Positions 6,936-16,106 are shown, counted from the stretch's first letter. The stretch is DNA of 55,548 nucleotides from Clostridia bacterium (GCA_017508195.1 JAFVZL010000029.1:1-55548), one strand, 5' to 3'. Program-made: numbers and translations. Notes: a model not told the origin generated them from the letters alone.

Positions 6936-7757
6936 ATGAAGAATAAGATCTCTCTTGCGGGTGATCTCGGAAGCGGAAAGAGCACCGTCTCGAAGCTTCT
7001 CACAGATGCACTCGGCCTCGAATATTACTCGACCGGAAGAATAGTCAGATCGATCGCCGAGAAAATGGGCATGACCGTAGTAGAGCTTAACTCGCACATG
7101 GAAACTCACCCCGAGATCGATACAGAGATCGATGACGGACTCCGCGCGCTCTCCGATGACCCTCGCGCACTCGTTATTGACTCGCGCATGGCTTGGCACT
7201 TTGTCAGAGATACCTTCAAGGTCTATATGACCGTTGATGCAGAGATCTCGGCACTCCGCATTATGTATGCTAATCGCACCGGTGAACATTCGGATAGCCT
7301 TGCCGATACTGTCGCTGATACGAAAAAGCGCAGGGCAAGCGAGCGCAAGCGTTATCTTGAACAGTACGGTGTGGATATAATGGACCTTGATAACTACAAC
7401 TTTGTTGTAGACACCACCGTTGCAACGCCGGAGGAGGTCACGTCGGCAATTATCGGTGCATACCGTGCGTGGCAGGATAACCCATCGTTCAGGCTGTGTG
7501 CGCTTTCTCCCGAGAGACTATGGTATCCCGATGACGAGCCCGATGCGGACAAGCTCGCGGAATACTCTGATATCCTTGAGCTCGGTGGCGAGCTGCCACC
7601 CGTATCGGTATTTATCGAGGACGGAGAGTTCTATGTCGAGGATTCCCCGGAGGCGGCTCTCGCATACGCTCTTTCCTTTGCGACCTACGTTCCCGTTCGC
7701 CTTGTCAGATCTGAGAGGCGGGGCAGGGAATACGTAAAAATGAAAAATTCACTTTGA
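6936..7757 (+). CDS. Cytidylate-kinase-like P-loop protein fused to a ParB-like tail
   Basis: 273 residues in two parts. Residues 1-170 form a nucleotide kinase of the cytidylate/shikimate type: P-loop GDLGSGKST (9-17), a YYSTGRIVR segment, DSRMAWH, and an R-rich lid. Residues about 190-268 look like a ParB/sulfiredoxin-type domain: LPPVSVFIEDGEFYVEDSPEAALAY then VPVRLV, the arrangement PP-x-V, DG-x-Y, D-G-x-x-R seen in that fold. The position of the family's HR/ER pair is not conserved here, so catalysis by this part is doubtful. It leads an operon with argS (13-bp gap) and yebC. Its substrate is unknown: CMP, another nucleoside monophosphate or an unusual target is possible. GGAGG lies 6 bp before the ATG. 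Confidence 0.7.
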   Translation: MKNKISLAGDLGSGKSTVSKLLTDALGLEYYSTGRIVRSIAEKMGMTVVELNSHMETHPEIDTEIDDGLRALSDDPRALVIDSRMAWHFVRDTFKVYMTVDAEISALRIMYANRTGEHSDSLADTVADTKKRRASERKRYLEQYGVDIMDLDNYNFVVDTTVATPEEVTSAIIGAYRAWQDNPSFRLCALSPERLWYPDDEPDADKLAEYSDILELGGELPPVSVFIEDGEFYVEDSPEAALAYALSFATYVPVRLVRSERRGREYVKMKNSL

Positions 7758-7770
7758 TATAGAGGTAATA

Positions 7771-9504
7771 ATGCTTATTTTGAAAAAGAAGACCGCCGCA
7801 CTCCTTGCCGAGTGCGTTGCGAGCAAGTTCGGTGAAGGACTTCTCTCTGAGGAAGAGATATTCGCGGGACTTGAATATCCCCCCGACAGCTCGATGGGCG
7901 ATATAGCACTCCCTTGCTTCAAGCTCTCGAAGGCTTTACGCCGCTCGCCCGTTGATATTGCCGAGCAGCTGCGCGATGCCGTACAGTGCGAGGAGTTCGC
8001 ATCGGTCGAGGCGGTAAAGGGATACCTGAATTTTAAGATCGATCCTACGGCGTTCGCAGCGCGCGTAGTAGCTGACGTTGACCGCCTCGGTGACAAATAC
8101 GGCTCGCCTATGAACGGAGAAGGCAAGACGGTAGTTCTCGACTACTCCTCGCCTAACGTGGCGAAGCCCTTCCATATCGGCCACCTCGGTACCACCGTTA
8201 TCGGCCACAGCCTTAAGCTCCTTCACGAGTTCGCGGGCTATAATTGTGTAGGTATCAACTACCTCGGTGACTGGGGAACCCAGTTTGGTAAGCTTATCGT
8301 TGCTTATAAGCTCTGGGGAAATAAGGAAACCATCGTAGATGGTGGAGTTGACGAGCTCGTAAAGCTCTACGTGCGTATAAATAACGCAATAAAGGACGAG
8401 GAGGATGCATCCCCCGATAAACATTCCGACCTTGCAGATGCCTCGCGCGCGGAGTTCACGAAGCTCGAGCACGGTGATGAGGAGAACCTTGCGCTCTGGC
8501 GTTGGTTCGTTGACGTTTCGCTTGCCGAGTATCAGAAGACCTATCAGCTTCTCGGCATAGAATTCGACTCCTATAAGGGTGAGTCCTTCTACACCGACAA
8601 GATGCCCGAGCAGGTGAATAAGCTCAGGGATATGGGGCTTCTCGAGATAGATGACGGTGCATCCATCGTCAACCTCGAAAAGTGGAATATGCCCGTCTGC
8701 CTTATTCTTAAGCGTGACGGCTCGACTCTCTATCCCACCCGTGATATTGCCGCTGCCGTCTACCGTCAGCGCACCTACAACTTTGACAAGGCTATCTACG
8801 TCACCTCTGCTGCACAGTCGCTTCACTTCGCACAGTGGTTCAAGGTCGTTGAGCTTATGGGATACGATTGGTACCCAGGCCTCGTTCACGTTCCTTACGG
8901 AACCGTCAGCATAAACGGTGCGAAGCTCGCGACGAGAACGGGTAACGTAGTGCTCCTTAAGGACCTCTTTGCCGAGGCGATCTCGCGTGTTTACGATATC
9001 ACCAAGGAGAAGCACCCCGACCCCGAGGAGTGCCGTGCAATTGCCGAGAAGGTCGGTGTCGGTGCGGTAGTGTTCTACTACCTCTCGAACAACCGTATGC
9101 GTGACATCAACTTCATGATGGAGGACGCCCTTTCCTTTGACGGAAATACGGGTCCCTATGCACAGTACACCTATGCGCGTACCTGTTCGGTGCTTGAGCG
9201 CGCAGGCGGCAAGGGCAGGATGAGCGATGCGCCTCTCGGCGAGGTCGAGTTCGAGCTTGCCAAGTGCATCTCGAGATTCCCCGAGCGCGTCAGCGCTGCC
9301 ATTGACGAGTACGAGCCCAGCCTTGTTACGAGGTATATTCTTGATCTTGCCGCAGCGTTTAACCGCTTCTATCATGAGTGCAAGATCGTCAACTGTGAGG
9401 ACGAAGCAGTCCGCGAGAGCAGAATCGCTCTTACCGCCGCAACAAATCAGGTGCTCCGCACAGCACTCCATCTGATCTGTATGCAAAGCCCCGAAAAGAT
9501 TTAA
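7771..9504 (+). CDS. argS: Arginyl-tRNA synthetase
   Basis: 577 residues, a normal length for ArgRS. It charges tRNA-Arg with arginine in the cytoplasm. The N-terminal Add-1 domain is followed by the class I signature in SPNVAKPFHIGHLGTT (HIGH motif). GINYLGDWGTQFGKL follows, a block characteristic of ArgRS. The second class I loop is the degenerate KLATRTGN form, as is usual in this enzyme. The C-terminal anticodon-binding helical domain begins near YAQYTYAR and ends in LICMQSPEKI. It is the second gene of the operon starting at 6936, and yebC follows 13 bp after its stop. Confidence 0.97.
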   Translation: MLILKKKTAALLAECVASKFGEGLLSEEEIFAGLEYPPDSSMGDIALPCFKLSKALRRSPVDIAEQLRDAVQCEEFASVEAVKGYLNFKIDPTAFAARVVADVDRLGDKYGSPMNGEGKTVVLDYSSPNVAKPFHIGHLGTTVIGHSLKLLHEFAGYNCVGINYLGDWGTQFGKLIVAYKLWGNKETIVDGGVDELVKLYVRINNAIKDEEDASPDKHSDLADASRAEFTKLEHGDEENLALWRWFVDVSLAEYQKTYQLLGIEFDSYKGESFYTDKMPEQVNKLRDMGLLEIDDGASIVNLEKWNMPVCLILKRDGSTLYPTRDIAAAVYRQRTYNFDKAIYVTSAAQSLHFAQWFKVVELMGYDWYPGLVHVPYGTVSINGAKLATRTGNVVLLKDLFAEAISRVYDITKEKHPDPEECRAIAEKVGVGAVVFYYLSNNRMRDINFMMEDALSFDGNTGPYAQYTYARTCSVLERAGGKGRMSDAPLGEVEFELAKCISRFPERVSAAIDEYEPSLVTRYILDLAAAFNRFYHECKIVNCEDEAVRESRIALTAATNQVLRTALHLICMQSPEKI

Positions 9505-9517
9505 AGGAGATATAAAC

Positions 9518-10243
9518 ATGTCAGGACATTCCAAATGGAACAACATTAAGCACAAGAAGGAAAAATCCGATGCCGCAAAGGCTAAGATCTTTACCAAGAT
9601 AGGTAAGGAGATGGCAGTAGCTATCAAGGCAGGCGGTCCCGATCCCAACAACAACTCGCGCCTGCGCGACCTTATCGCAAAGGCAAAGGCAAACAACGTG
9701 CCTAACGAGAACATTCAGCGTACTATCAAGAAGTTCACCGATTCCGGCAACATCGATTTTGAGGAGATAACCTACGAGGGCTACGGTCCCTCGGGCGTCG
9801 CCATCATTGTCGAGACCTCCACGGATAACCGTAACCGTACCGCAGGTAACGTCCGTGCGTGGTTCTCTAAATACGGCGGAAACCTCGGTCAGAACGGCTG
9901 TGTGTCCTATCTCTTCGAGGAGAAGGGCGTTATCACCATCCTTGATGAGGACGATGAGATCGAAGAGGATAAGATCATGGAGGACGCACTCGAGTGCGGT
10001 GCAGAGGACATCAAGTGTGACGAGGGTGAATACACCATATACACCTCGACCGAAGATTTCTCCGCAGTCCGTGACGCCATAGTAGCCATGGGCTATACCC
10101 TCGACACCGCCGACATAGCAAAGGTTCCCTCCACCTACGTCGAGCTCACAAGCGATGAAGATATCGAAAACATGGAGAAGATGCTCGATAAATTTAACGA
10201 GGATGATGACGTCAACGCCGTCTACCACAACTGGAATGCATAA
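9518..10243 (+). CDS. yebC: YebC/PmpR-family protein
   Basis: 241 residues, full length. It starts with the family signature MSGHSKWNNIKHKK. NNSRLRDLIAKAKANNVPNENIQR and ITYEGYGPSGVAII follow. The family is known either as a DNA-binding transcriptional regulator (PmpR) or as a ribosome-associated factor that helps synthesis of proline-rich sequences. GGAG lies upstream of the ATG at 9518. It is the last gene of the operon with argS. No terminator hairpin is obvious after it; a 101-bp tandem repeat starts 18 bp downstream instead. Confidence 0.95.
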   Translation: MSGHSKWNNIKHKKEKSDAAKAKIFTKIGKEMAVAIKAGGPDPNNNSRLRDLIAKAKANNVPNENIQRTIKKFTDSGNIDFEEITYEGYGPSGVAIIVETSTDNRNRTAGNVRAWFSKYGGNLGQNGCVSYLFEEKGVITILDEDDEIEEDKIMEDALECGAEDIKCDEGEYTIYTSTEDFSAVRDAIVAMGYTLDTADIAKVPSTYVELTSDEDIENMEKMLDKFNEDDDVNAVYHNWNA

Positions 10244-10260
10244 AAAAATGTTTATTTTCC

Positions 10261-10498
10261 GCCTTGTTCACCGCTCGCAGTAGTTTTCTACAGCTTCGGG
10301 ATTCACAAAGACGAAAACTAATTCATTTTTTACTATATTCCGAGCAAAGCAATGATTCAGCGCCTTGTTCACCGCTTGCTGTAGGTAACTACAGCTTCGG
10401 GATTCACAAAGACGAAAACTAATTCATTTTTTACTATATTCCGAGCAAAGCGATGACTCAGCGTGTTGATAACCGCTCGCAGTAGTTTTCTACAGCCG
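10261..10498. repeat. Tandem repeat, 101-bp period, about 2.4 copies
   Basis: Copies begin at about 10260, 10361 and 10462. Each has the core CTCGCAGTAG...CTACAGC (a short GTAG/CTAC hairpin), then GGGATTCACAAAGACGAAAA and a TTCATTTTTTACTATATTCC stretch. Copies 1 and 2 differ at only a few positions, and copy 3 stops at about 10498. No coding potential is seen. The stretch fills most of the 398-bp gap between yebC and the gene remnant. Confidence 0.85.
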
Positions 10499-10641
10499 GC
10501 GCGCTGCGCGCACCCGTTTTGCATCAAAATCAATTGCAAGTTCTCTCTTAACCGCACCCCGTGTAGAGTTTGCAACAGATATATCTAAAACAAAAATGCC
10601 ACGGCGCGAGCCGTGACAATAAAAATATCAAGAGGCATAAT

Positions 10642-11230
10642 ATGAAAGAGAATATGCTGTACGGTGTTCATATCGGTGAGCACAGCTTTGAGCCGGATAA
10701 AATTATTGAGGAAATTAACGAGAGAGTTATTAAGCCCGGATATAACTTCGTGACAATAAGAACCAGAGCACGACTCGGTGAAGTATCCGAGAATGCCTCT
10801 TGCCGTCAGTGACCCTATACTTACAGCGGGATATGTCGATTATGCAGAGGTCAGGCTCTGTGAGGCACGTCCTCTTGCGATGCTTGCCAACAGCTTCAGA
10901 GAATATAGCCCAGACTTACCGACAGCTGCGATAGAGCATCGGCTTGGTGATGGCGTTGCTACTCTTGTAACGTCTTATAACTATCCCGGCAACCCGGCAG
11001 CTATGCCTTTATACAGGGTTATGGTGCGTGAGTTCGTTACCGCATCTGCCAGAACTGCGGATATCAAGGTGCTCTCGACCGATAAGCTTCGATACACCGT
11101 ATATCCCGACGGTAAGATGTACCTTCTCAACGCCGATTACGATCTTCCTATATCGGTGAAGATAACACATGACGCTAAAGAAATAACGCTTACCCTCGAG
11201 CCGCTTGAGCTTAAGATAATCAAGTTATAA
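10642..11230 (+). pseudogene. Decayed gene: N- and C-terminal fragments joined out of frame
   Basis: A start with a ribosome binding site (AGAGG, then ATG at 10642) opens a frame that reads GVHIGEHSFEPDKIIEEINE and stops at 10810. A second frame, shifted by one, runs from about 10757 to 11230 without its own start signal. It ends in a beta-rich region (KMYLLNADYDLPISVKITHD, TLEPLELKII) typical of the C-terminal sandwich of large carbohydrate-active proteins. The two pieces are too short to make one normal protein, so an internal deletion plus frameshift is likely. The parent family cannot be named. The second piece could instead be a weakly expressed separate gene. Confidence 0.6.
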
Positions 11231-11242
11231 TACAAAACAAAG

Positions 11243-11677
11243 AAAAACGCCTCTCGACATTAGCGTGTTATCCTTAACGGAGAACACGCTAAAACTAAGT
11301 TTGCCCTTATGGGCAAGTGAAGTTATCTTTGATAGTGAAGTTCACTTTGTGAGTGAAGTTTCGCCTGACGGCGAAGTGATGGGCAAACTTAACTTCACTT
11401 GTACGTAGCACAAACTTCACTGCGTAGCAACCTCACTTTTGCGATAGCAAAAACTTCACTAACAGAAAAAGAGATAACATTTCGGCTACGAACCGATTTT
11501 GTTATCTCTTTCTGTTGTTATAAGAACCTGCTACGCAGAACCTTGTTATTCGCTCTGCTCATAATAAGGGTTTGTGCTTAGCCCATTTGCGTTTGACTAG
11601 TCAAATGCGATGCTCGCACTTAATAGCGCTTTTCAAATTCTTCGCTAAAAACATCACACATTCCGAGAGGCGTTTTT
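11243..11677. repeat. Nested palindromic hairpin array with 14-bp terminal inverted repeats
   Basis: A perfect 14-bp inverted repeat bounds the element: AAAAACGCCTCTCG (11243-11256) and CGAGAGGCGTTTTT (11664-11677). Inside, GTGAAGTT-type words recur in the left half (about 11326, 11355, 11373, 11394 region) and the reverse complement AACTTCAC recurs in the right half (about 11390-11459). A small hairpin sits between each pair, for example TTTGCCC-TTAT-GGGCAA, TTCGCC-TGAC-GGCGAA and TTTTGC-GATA-GCAAAA. A second block follows: AACAGAAAAAGAGATAACA (11460-11478) pairs with TGTTATCTCTTTCTGTT (about 11500-11516) around an inner CGG/CCG hairpin. No gene is seen in this 465-bp gap. Confidence 0.85.
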
Positions 11678-11695
11678 ACGCGATATTTGTAAATA

Positions 11696-12700
11696 TTATT
11701 TAGCAAACTTATCCCTTGCCGCCGCAAGCTGCTCAATAGAATCGATAATAAAGTCAAAGTGAGTTCTGCTCGTATCGCCGTAATGGTTGGCGGTATCGAA
11801 GCTGGTACGCTTCCAGGGGGCGGTCATAAATCCGAGAAGCTTGCCCGACTTATTGTTGTTGATAAAGTGCTCGACAACGTCGTCGTGGCAGAACTCGTTG
11901 TCACCCCAGTTAGAGGGGGTGGGAACGGTAAGATAACCGTCATTCATAGCTCTTACGCCCTCGTTGGTCATAACCTGCCAGATATGCGCCTCCTCAACGT
12001 AGTCGACGCCCTCTTCTGCCTTGATGCTTTCCCATCTCGGCTTAGCCATACAGGGAGTGAAATGCTCACGTCTGACCGCATAGTAGATCCAGGGCTGAAG
12101 AACAACGTCATCGCAAGGAATATGCTTTCTGAACTCCTCGGGGTTGTAAACGCACATATCTCCCCAGATCCAGGGCGTTGCGCCGAGCTCCTTAACGGTT
12201 TCAATTAAGTATCTGAGATCGTGCCAGATGAGCTCACCCTGACGGTAGTGCACCATGGGGAGCATCTTGAAGAACTGAGGATCACCCTCCTCGTCCATGC
12301 CGATATGTATATATCTCGGGTGGTCGAATGCCTCGTATACCTCACCGATCAGTTCCTTGCATACCTGATAATAGATGGGGGTCGACATCATTCTGCCGTA
12401 GTCACCGAGCCACAGATGGTGAGTCGCGGAGAAGTTGAGCTTGGGGATAAGCTCGATACCCATCTCGCGGCATCTTAAAGTCTCGGCCTTCGCTCTCTCG
12501 TAGGACCATGCGCCCTCTCTCGCGAGCTCGGGGCGTGTCTTGTACTGAAGACCCTCTCCTACGTCGAGCACGATCTGGTTCAGACCGTTCTTCTTGCAGG
12601 ACTCGAGAATCTTTTCCCACGCCTCATCGTTGAAGTTGAGCTTCGGATTATCCTTCCACCACATATTCTGACCGAGCATCAGATAAATAGACCAAATCAT
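11696..12700 (-). CDS. GH20-like TIM-barrel protein, paralogue A
   Basis: 334 residues. It looks like a TIM barrel of the GH20/hexosaminidase-like kind. Marks are MGIELIPKLNFSATHHLW (a barrel strand with a substrate-facing region), then YIHIGMDEEGD, which resembles the GH20 catalytic D-E pair, then ATPWIWGDM and LQPWIYYA. No signal peptide is present, so it is likely cytoplasmic and would act on imported oligosaccharides. It is a close duplicate of the gene at 12838-13848 (most residues identical, same length and order). GGAGG lies 8 bp before the ATG. It has its own promoter with a palindrome in the spacer. The exact substrate and even hydrolase activity are inference. Confidence 0.65.
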   Translation of the reverse strand: MIWSIYLMLGQNMWWKDNPKLNFNDEAWEKILESCKKNGLNQIVLDVGEGLQYKTRPELAREGAWSYERAKAETLRCREMGIELIPKLNFSATHHLWLGDYGRMMSTPIYYQVCKELIGEVYEAFDHPRYIHIGMDEEGDPQFFKMLPMVHYRQGELIWHDLRYLIETVKELGATPWIWGDMCVYNPEEFRKHIPCDDVVLQPWIYYAVRREHFTPCMAKPRWESIKAEEGVDYVEEAHIWQVMTNEGVRAMNDGYLTVPTPSNWGDNEFCHDDVVEHFINNNKSGKLLGFMTAPWKRTSFDTANHYGDTSRTHFDFIIDSIEQLAAARDKFAK

Positions 12701-12733
12701 ATGTAAACCTCCAATATAATAGTTTCTAGCTCA

Positions 12734-12762
12734 ATTCTAGCATAACAGTTATGCAAAGTCAA
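12734..12762 (-). promoter_or_regulatory. Promoter of paralogue A with a palindromic operator in the spacer
   Basis: On the minus strand TTGACT (12762-12757) and TAGAAT (12739-12734) are 17 bp apart. The spacer contains the perfect 15-bp palindrome GCATAAC-T-GTTATGC (12740-12754). This is the expected position for a repressor operator, perhaps of a LacI or GntR type sugar regulator. No such regulator gene is in the window. Confidence 0.75.
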
Positions 12763-12837
12763 TTGCGTTTTTCGGTATTTAGGTTTTTTGTGACCGACTG
12801 AAAAGATAGTATGAAGTGAAATTTCCGTTCCGTACAG

Positions 12838-13848
12838 CTATTCACCGGGGCAGAATTTTTCCCTTGCCGAAGCGAGCTGCCTGATAGAGTCGAGGACGAA
12901 ATCAAGGTGCGTTCTGCTCGTGTCACCGAAGTGATCAACGGTTTCTGTTTTAGTGTGCTTCCAGGAAGCCGTCATAAAGCCCAGAAGATTTCCGGAATTA
13001 TTGTTATTCACAAAGTGCTCGACAACGTCATCGTGACACCACTCGTTGTCACCCCAGTTGGATGCGGTAGGTACCGTAAGGTAGCCGTCATTCATGGCTC
13101 TTACGCCCTCGTTCGTCATTTTCTGCCAGATAGCCGCCTCCTCAACGTAATCCACACCTTCACTAGCCTTGATGTCGTACCACCTTGGCTTTGCCATGCA
13201 TGGCGTATAATGCTCGCGTCTTATCGCGTAGTAAATCCATGGTTGCAGAACAACGTCGTTGTAGGGAATATGCCTTCTGAATTCCTCAGGATCGTAAACG
13301 CAGGTGTCCGCCCATATCCACGGAGTAGCACCGCATCCTCTGACAGTGTCAATAAGGAATTTCAGGTCATGCCATAAAAGCTCGCCCTGACGGTAATGGA
13401 CCATATCAAGCATCTTGAAGAACTGAGGGTCACCCTCTTCGTCCATTCCGAGATGCATATATTTGGGGTGATCGAATGCTTCGTACACCTCTTCTATAAT
13501 CTCACGGCAGACCTTGTAGTATATGGGAGTCGACATCATTCTGCCATAGTCACCGAGCCACATATGGTGAGTCGCGGAGAAGTTGAGCTTGGGGACAAGC
13601 TCGATGCCCATTTCCCGACATCTTTTCACCTCAGCCCTCGCTCTCTCGTGTGACCAGGCACCCTCTCGCGAAAGCTCGGGGCGGCACCTGTACTGAAGCC
13701 CCTCTCCAACGCCGAGCACTATCTGATTGATGCGGTGCTCTAGGGCACATTCCAGAATTTTTTCCCATGCACCGTCCTCAAAATCCAGCTTTGGATTATC
13801 CTGCCAGAGCATATTTCTTCCGAGCTTTACAAAAACCGCCCAGATCAT
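12838..13848 (-). CDS. GH20-like TIM-barrel protein, paralogue B
   Basis: 336 residues, colinear with the next gene downstream (11696-12700). It keeps the same marks: LNFSATHHMWLGDYGRMMST, YMHLGMDEEGD, ATPWIWADT, LQPWIYYA and NWGDNEWCHDDVV. The high similarity and tandem, same-strand order indicate a local duplication. No signal peptide is present. GGAGG lies 9-13 bp before the ATG at 13848. Its promoter differs from that of paralogue A and lacks the 15-bp palindrome, so the two copies may respond to different signals. The GH20-like assignment rests on motif appearance only. Confidence 0.65.
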   Translation of the reverse strand: MIWAVFVKLGRNMLWQDNPKLDFEDGAWEKILECALEHRINQIVLGVGEGLQYRCRPELSREGAWSHERARAEVKRCREMGIELVPKLNFSATHHMWLGDYGRMMSTPIYYKVCREIIEEVYEAFDHPKYMHLGMDEEGDPQFFKMLDMVHYRQGELLWHDLKFLIDTVRGCGATPWIWADTCVYDPEEFRRHIPYNDVVLQPWIYYAIRREHYTPCMAKPRWYDIKASEGVDYVEEAAIWQKMTNEGVRAMNDGYLTVPTASNWGDNEWCHDDVVEHFVNNNNSGNLLGFMTASWKHTKTETVDHFGDTSRTHLDFVLDSIRQLASAREKFCPGE

Positions 13849-13881
13849 AGGTATTTCCTCCTGAATAATATCGCTAATTTA

Positions 13882-13910
13882 GTTATATCACCCGTTTAAC
13901 GTCATGTCAA
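13882..13910 (-). promoter_or_regulatory. Promoter of paralogue B
   Basis: On the minus strand TTGACA (13910-13905) and TATAAC (13887-13882) are separated by 17 bp. The rest of the 299-bp gap up to uvrB shows no further gene. Confidence 0.7.
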
Positions 13911-14076
13911 TGCTAATTTTCGAAAAAGGCGTATCGTTTTTCGCAACCCACATGATGTTTCTTTGACAAAAATCAGTATATTCGGTATTAACAACTTTCT
14001 CTTACACCTTGATATCCCGAACACCGGTGTCAGTAATCTCCTACGGAAAATATTAGCAGCTATTTTAATTTACGTG

Positions 14077-14105
14077 TTTACATTAAAAATATTTTGTGGT
14101 AAAAT
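14077..14105 (+). promoter_or_regulatory. Promoter of the uvrB operon
   Basis: TTTACA (14077-14082) and TAAAAT (14100-14105) are 17 bp apart and 42 bp before the uvrB start. No LexA-type SOS box (GAAC-n4-GTTC) was found around it by eye. Confidence 0.6.
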
Positions 14106-14147
14106 ATATAGAGTACAGACAAATCAAGCCGAAGAAAGGAGCCCGTA

Positions 14148-16106
14148 ATGGAGGAGCGCATTTTTAAGCTTAAAAGTGAATATCAGCCAACGGGTGACCA
14201 GCCCGAGGCTATAAAGGCGATAACCGAGAGTATAGAGGGCGGTGAGCGAGCCGTGACTCTGCTCGGTGTTACGGGCTCGGGTAAGACCTTTACCATGGCG
14301 AACGTAATTGCAAATCTTGGTAGACCCGCCCTCGTTCTTGCGCATAATAAAACTCTTGCAGCACAGCTATGCACCGAGTTCCGCGAGTTCTTCCCCGAAA
14401 ATGCGGTAGAATACTTCGTTTCCTATTACGATTATTATCAGCCCGAGGCATATATCCCGGGTAAGGATATGTATATAGAAAAGGATGCGATGATAAACGA
14501 GGAGATAGATATGCTCCGCCACAGCGCGACCTCGGCACTTTTCGAGAGGCGTGACGTCATTATCGTTGCATCCGTATCCTGCATCTACTCACTCGGTGAT
14601 CCGCTTGAATACCAGGGACTTCTCGTGTCGGTAAGACCGGGACAGCAGATGTCGCGTGACGATCTTATACGAGCACTCGTTTCTATCAGCTACGAGAGAA
14701 ACGATATGAACTTCATCAGAAATAAATTCCGCGTCAGAGGAGATACGGTCGAGATATATCCCGCATCGGGTAAGGACAGCGCGATACGTGTAGAGTTCTT
14801 CGGTGACGAGATAGACCGGGTATCGCGGATAAACCCTCTCACGGGCGCGGCTATCGAATACCTCTCTTACGCCGCTATCTTCCCCGCTACGCACTATGCC
14901 GTATCCGATGAAAAGCGCGAGGCGGCACTTCTCGAAATTGAGGAAGAAATGAAGGAGAGGGTAGAGTTCTTTAAAAAGGAAAATAAACTCATAGAGGCGC
15001 AGAGAATAGCCGAAAGAACGAAATATGACCTCGAAATGTTAAGAGAAGTTGGCTTTTGCTCGGGTGTTGAGAACTATTCCCGGGTTTTATCGGGTAGACC
15101 GGCAGGTTCGACCCCTTACTCGCTTCTCGATTATTTTCCCGATGACTACATTATGTTCGTCGACGAGTCGCACGTAACTCTGCCACAGGTAAGAGGAATG
15201 TCCGGCGGTGACTATGCGAGAAAGAAAAATCTCGTTGAGTACGGCTTCCGTCTGCCCTCGGCATTTGATAACAGACCCCTATTCTTTGAGGAATTTGAGG
15301 AGCATATCGGGCAGGTTGTATTCGTCAGCGCAACTCCAGGTGAATACGAAAGAGAGGAATCCTCGACCGTAGTTGAGCAGCTGATAAGACCCACAGGTCT
15401 TGTCGACCCCGAGATCGAGGTCAAGCCCACCGAAGGACAGGTAGATGACCTGCTCGGTGAGATAAGGAAAACCGTCGCACGCGGTGAGAAGGTGCTCGTT
15501 ACAACTCTCACAACGAGCATGGCAGAGGATCTTACCGAATATCTTTCCACCCACGAAGTTAAGGTGAAATATATCCATCACAGAGTCGAGACTATGGAAC
15601 GAATGGAGATCATACGCGATCTCAGACTCGGTGAGTTCGACGTTCTTGTAGGCATAAATCTTTTAAGAGAGGGACTCGATATACCCGAGGTTTCTTTAGT
15701 CGCCATCCTCGATGCTGACAAGGAGGGCTTCCTCAGAAGCGAGACCTCGCTTATACAGACGATAGGACGTGCGGCAAGAAACGTAAACGGAAGAGTAATA
15801 ATGTATGCCGACAGCATAACACGCTCGATGCGCTCGGCAATAGATGAGACCAACCGACGTCGCGATATACAGATGCGCTACAACGAGGAGCACGGTATCC
15901 TGCCTAAGAGCATATCGAAGAAGGTAAATGACGTAATAGAGATAGGCAAAAAGGCGGAAAAGAGCACAGCAAAGAAGCTCTCTCGCCCCGAGCGAGAGAA
16001 GATGATAGCCGAGCTCACGCGCGAGATGCGCGAGGCTGCTGCGCGGCTTGAGTTTGAGCAGGCGGCATATCTCAGAGACAGGATAAAGGAATTAAGACAA
16101 GGATAA
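14148..16106 (+). CDS. uvrB: UvrABC excinuclease subunit B
   Basis: 652 residues, full length. UvrB is the damage-verifying helicase-like subunit of nucleotide excision repair; it is loaded by UvrA and recruits UvrC. Visible features are the Walker A loop GVTGSGKT (40-47), the damage-probing beta-hairpin [12 protein letters not shown] (about 93-104), the DEAH-box-like VDESH, the helicase motif VI block TIGRAARN, and a C-terminal UVR domain (about 617-652, [12 protein letters not shown]) that contacts UvrC. GGAG lies 8 bp before the ATG. It is the first gene of the uvrB-uvrA-nrdG-dut run. Confidence 0.97.
   Translation: MEERIFKLKSEYQPTGDQPEAIKAITESIEGGERAVTLLGVTGSGKTFTMANVIANLGRPALVLAHNKTLAAQLCTEFREFFPENAVEYFVSYYDYYQPEAYIPGKDMYIEKDAMINEEIDMLRHSATSALFERRDVIIVASVSCIYSLGDPLEYQGLLVSVRPGQQMSRDDLIRALVSISYERNDMNFIRNKFRVRGDTVEIYPASGKDSAIRVEFFGDEIDRVSRINPLTGAAIEYLSYAAIFPATHYAVSDEKREAALLEIEEEMKERVEFFKKENKLIEAQRIAERTKYDLEMLREVGFCSGVENYSRVLSGRPAGSTPYSLLDYFPDDYIMFVDESHVTLPQVRGMSGGDYARKKNLVEYGFRLPSAFDNRPLFFEEFEEHIGQVVFVSATPGEYEREESSTVVEQLIRPTGLVDPEIEVKPTEGQVDDLLGEIRKTVARGEKVLVTTLTTSMAEDLTEYLSTHEVKVKYIHHRVETMERMEIIRDLRLGEFDVLVGINLLREGLDIPEVSLVAILDADKEGFLRSETSLIQTIGRAARNVNGRVIMYADSITRSMRSAIDETNRRRDIQMRYNEEHGILPKSISKKVNDVIEIGKKAEKSTAKKLSRPEREKMIAELTREMREAAARLEFEQAAYLRDRIKELRQG

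Noticed and set aside
7936..9714. A 592-residue open frame on the minus strand opposite argS and yebC.
   Set aside because: It is a mirror of the codon pattern of argS, lacks a ribosome binding site and a recognisable fold, and runs across the end of one real gene into another.
14050..14147. An SOS (LexA) box in front of uvrB.
   Set aside because: No GAAC-n4-GTTC type palindrome could be found around the promoter, so damage induction is not claimed.
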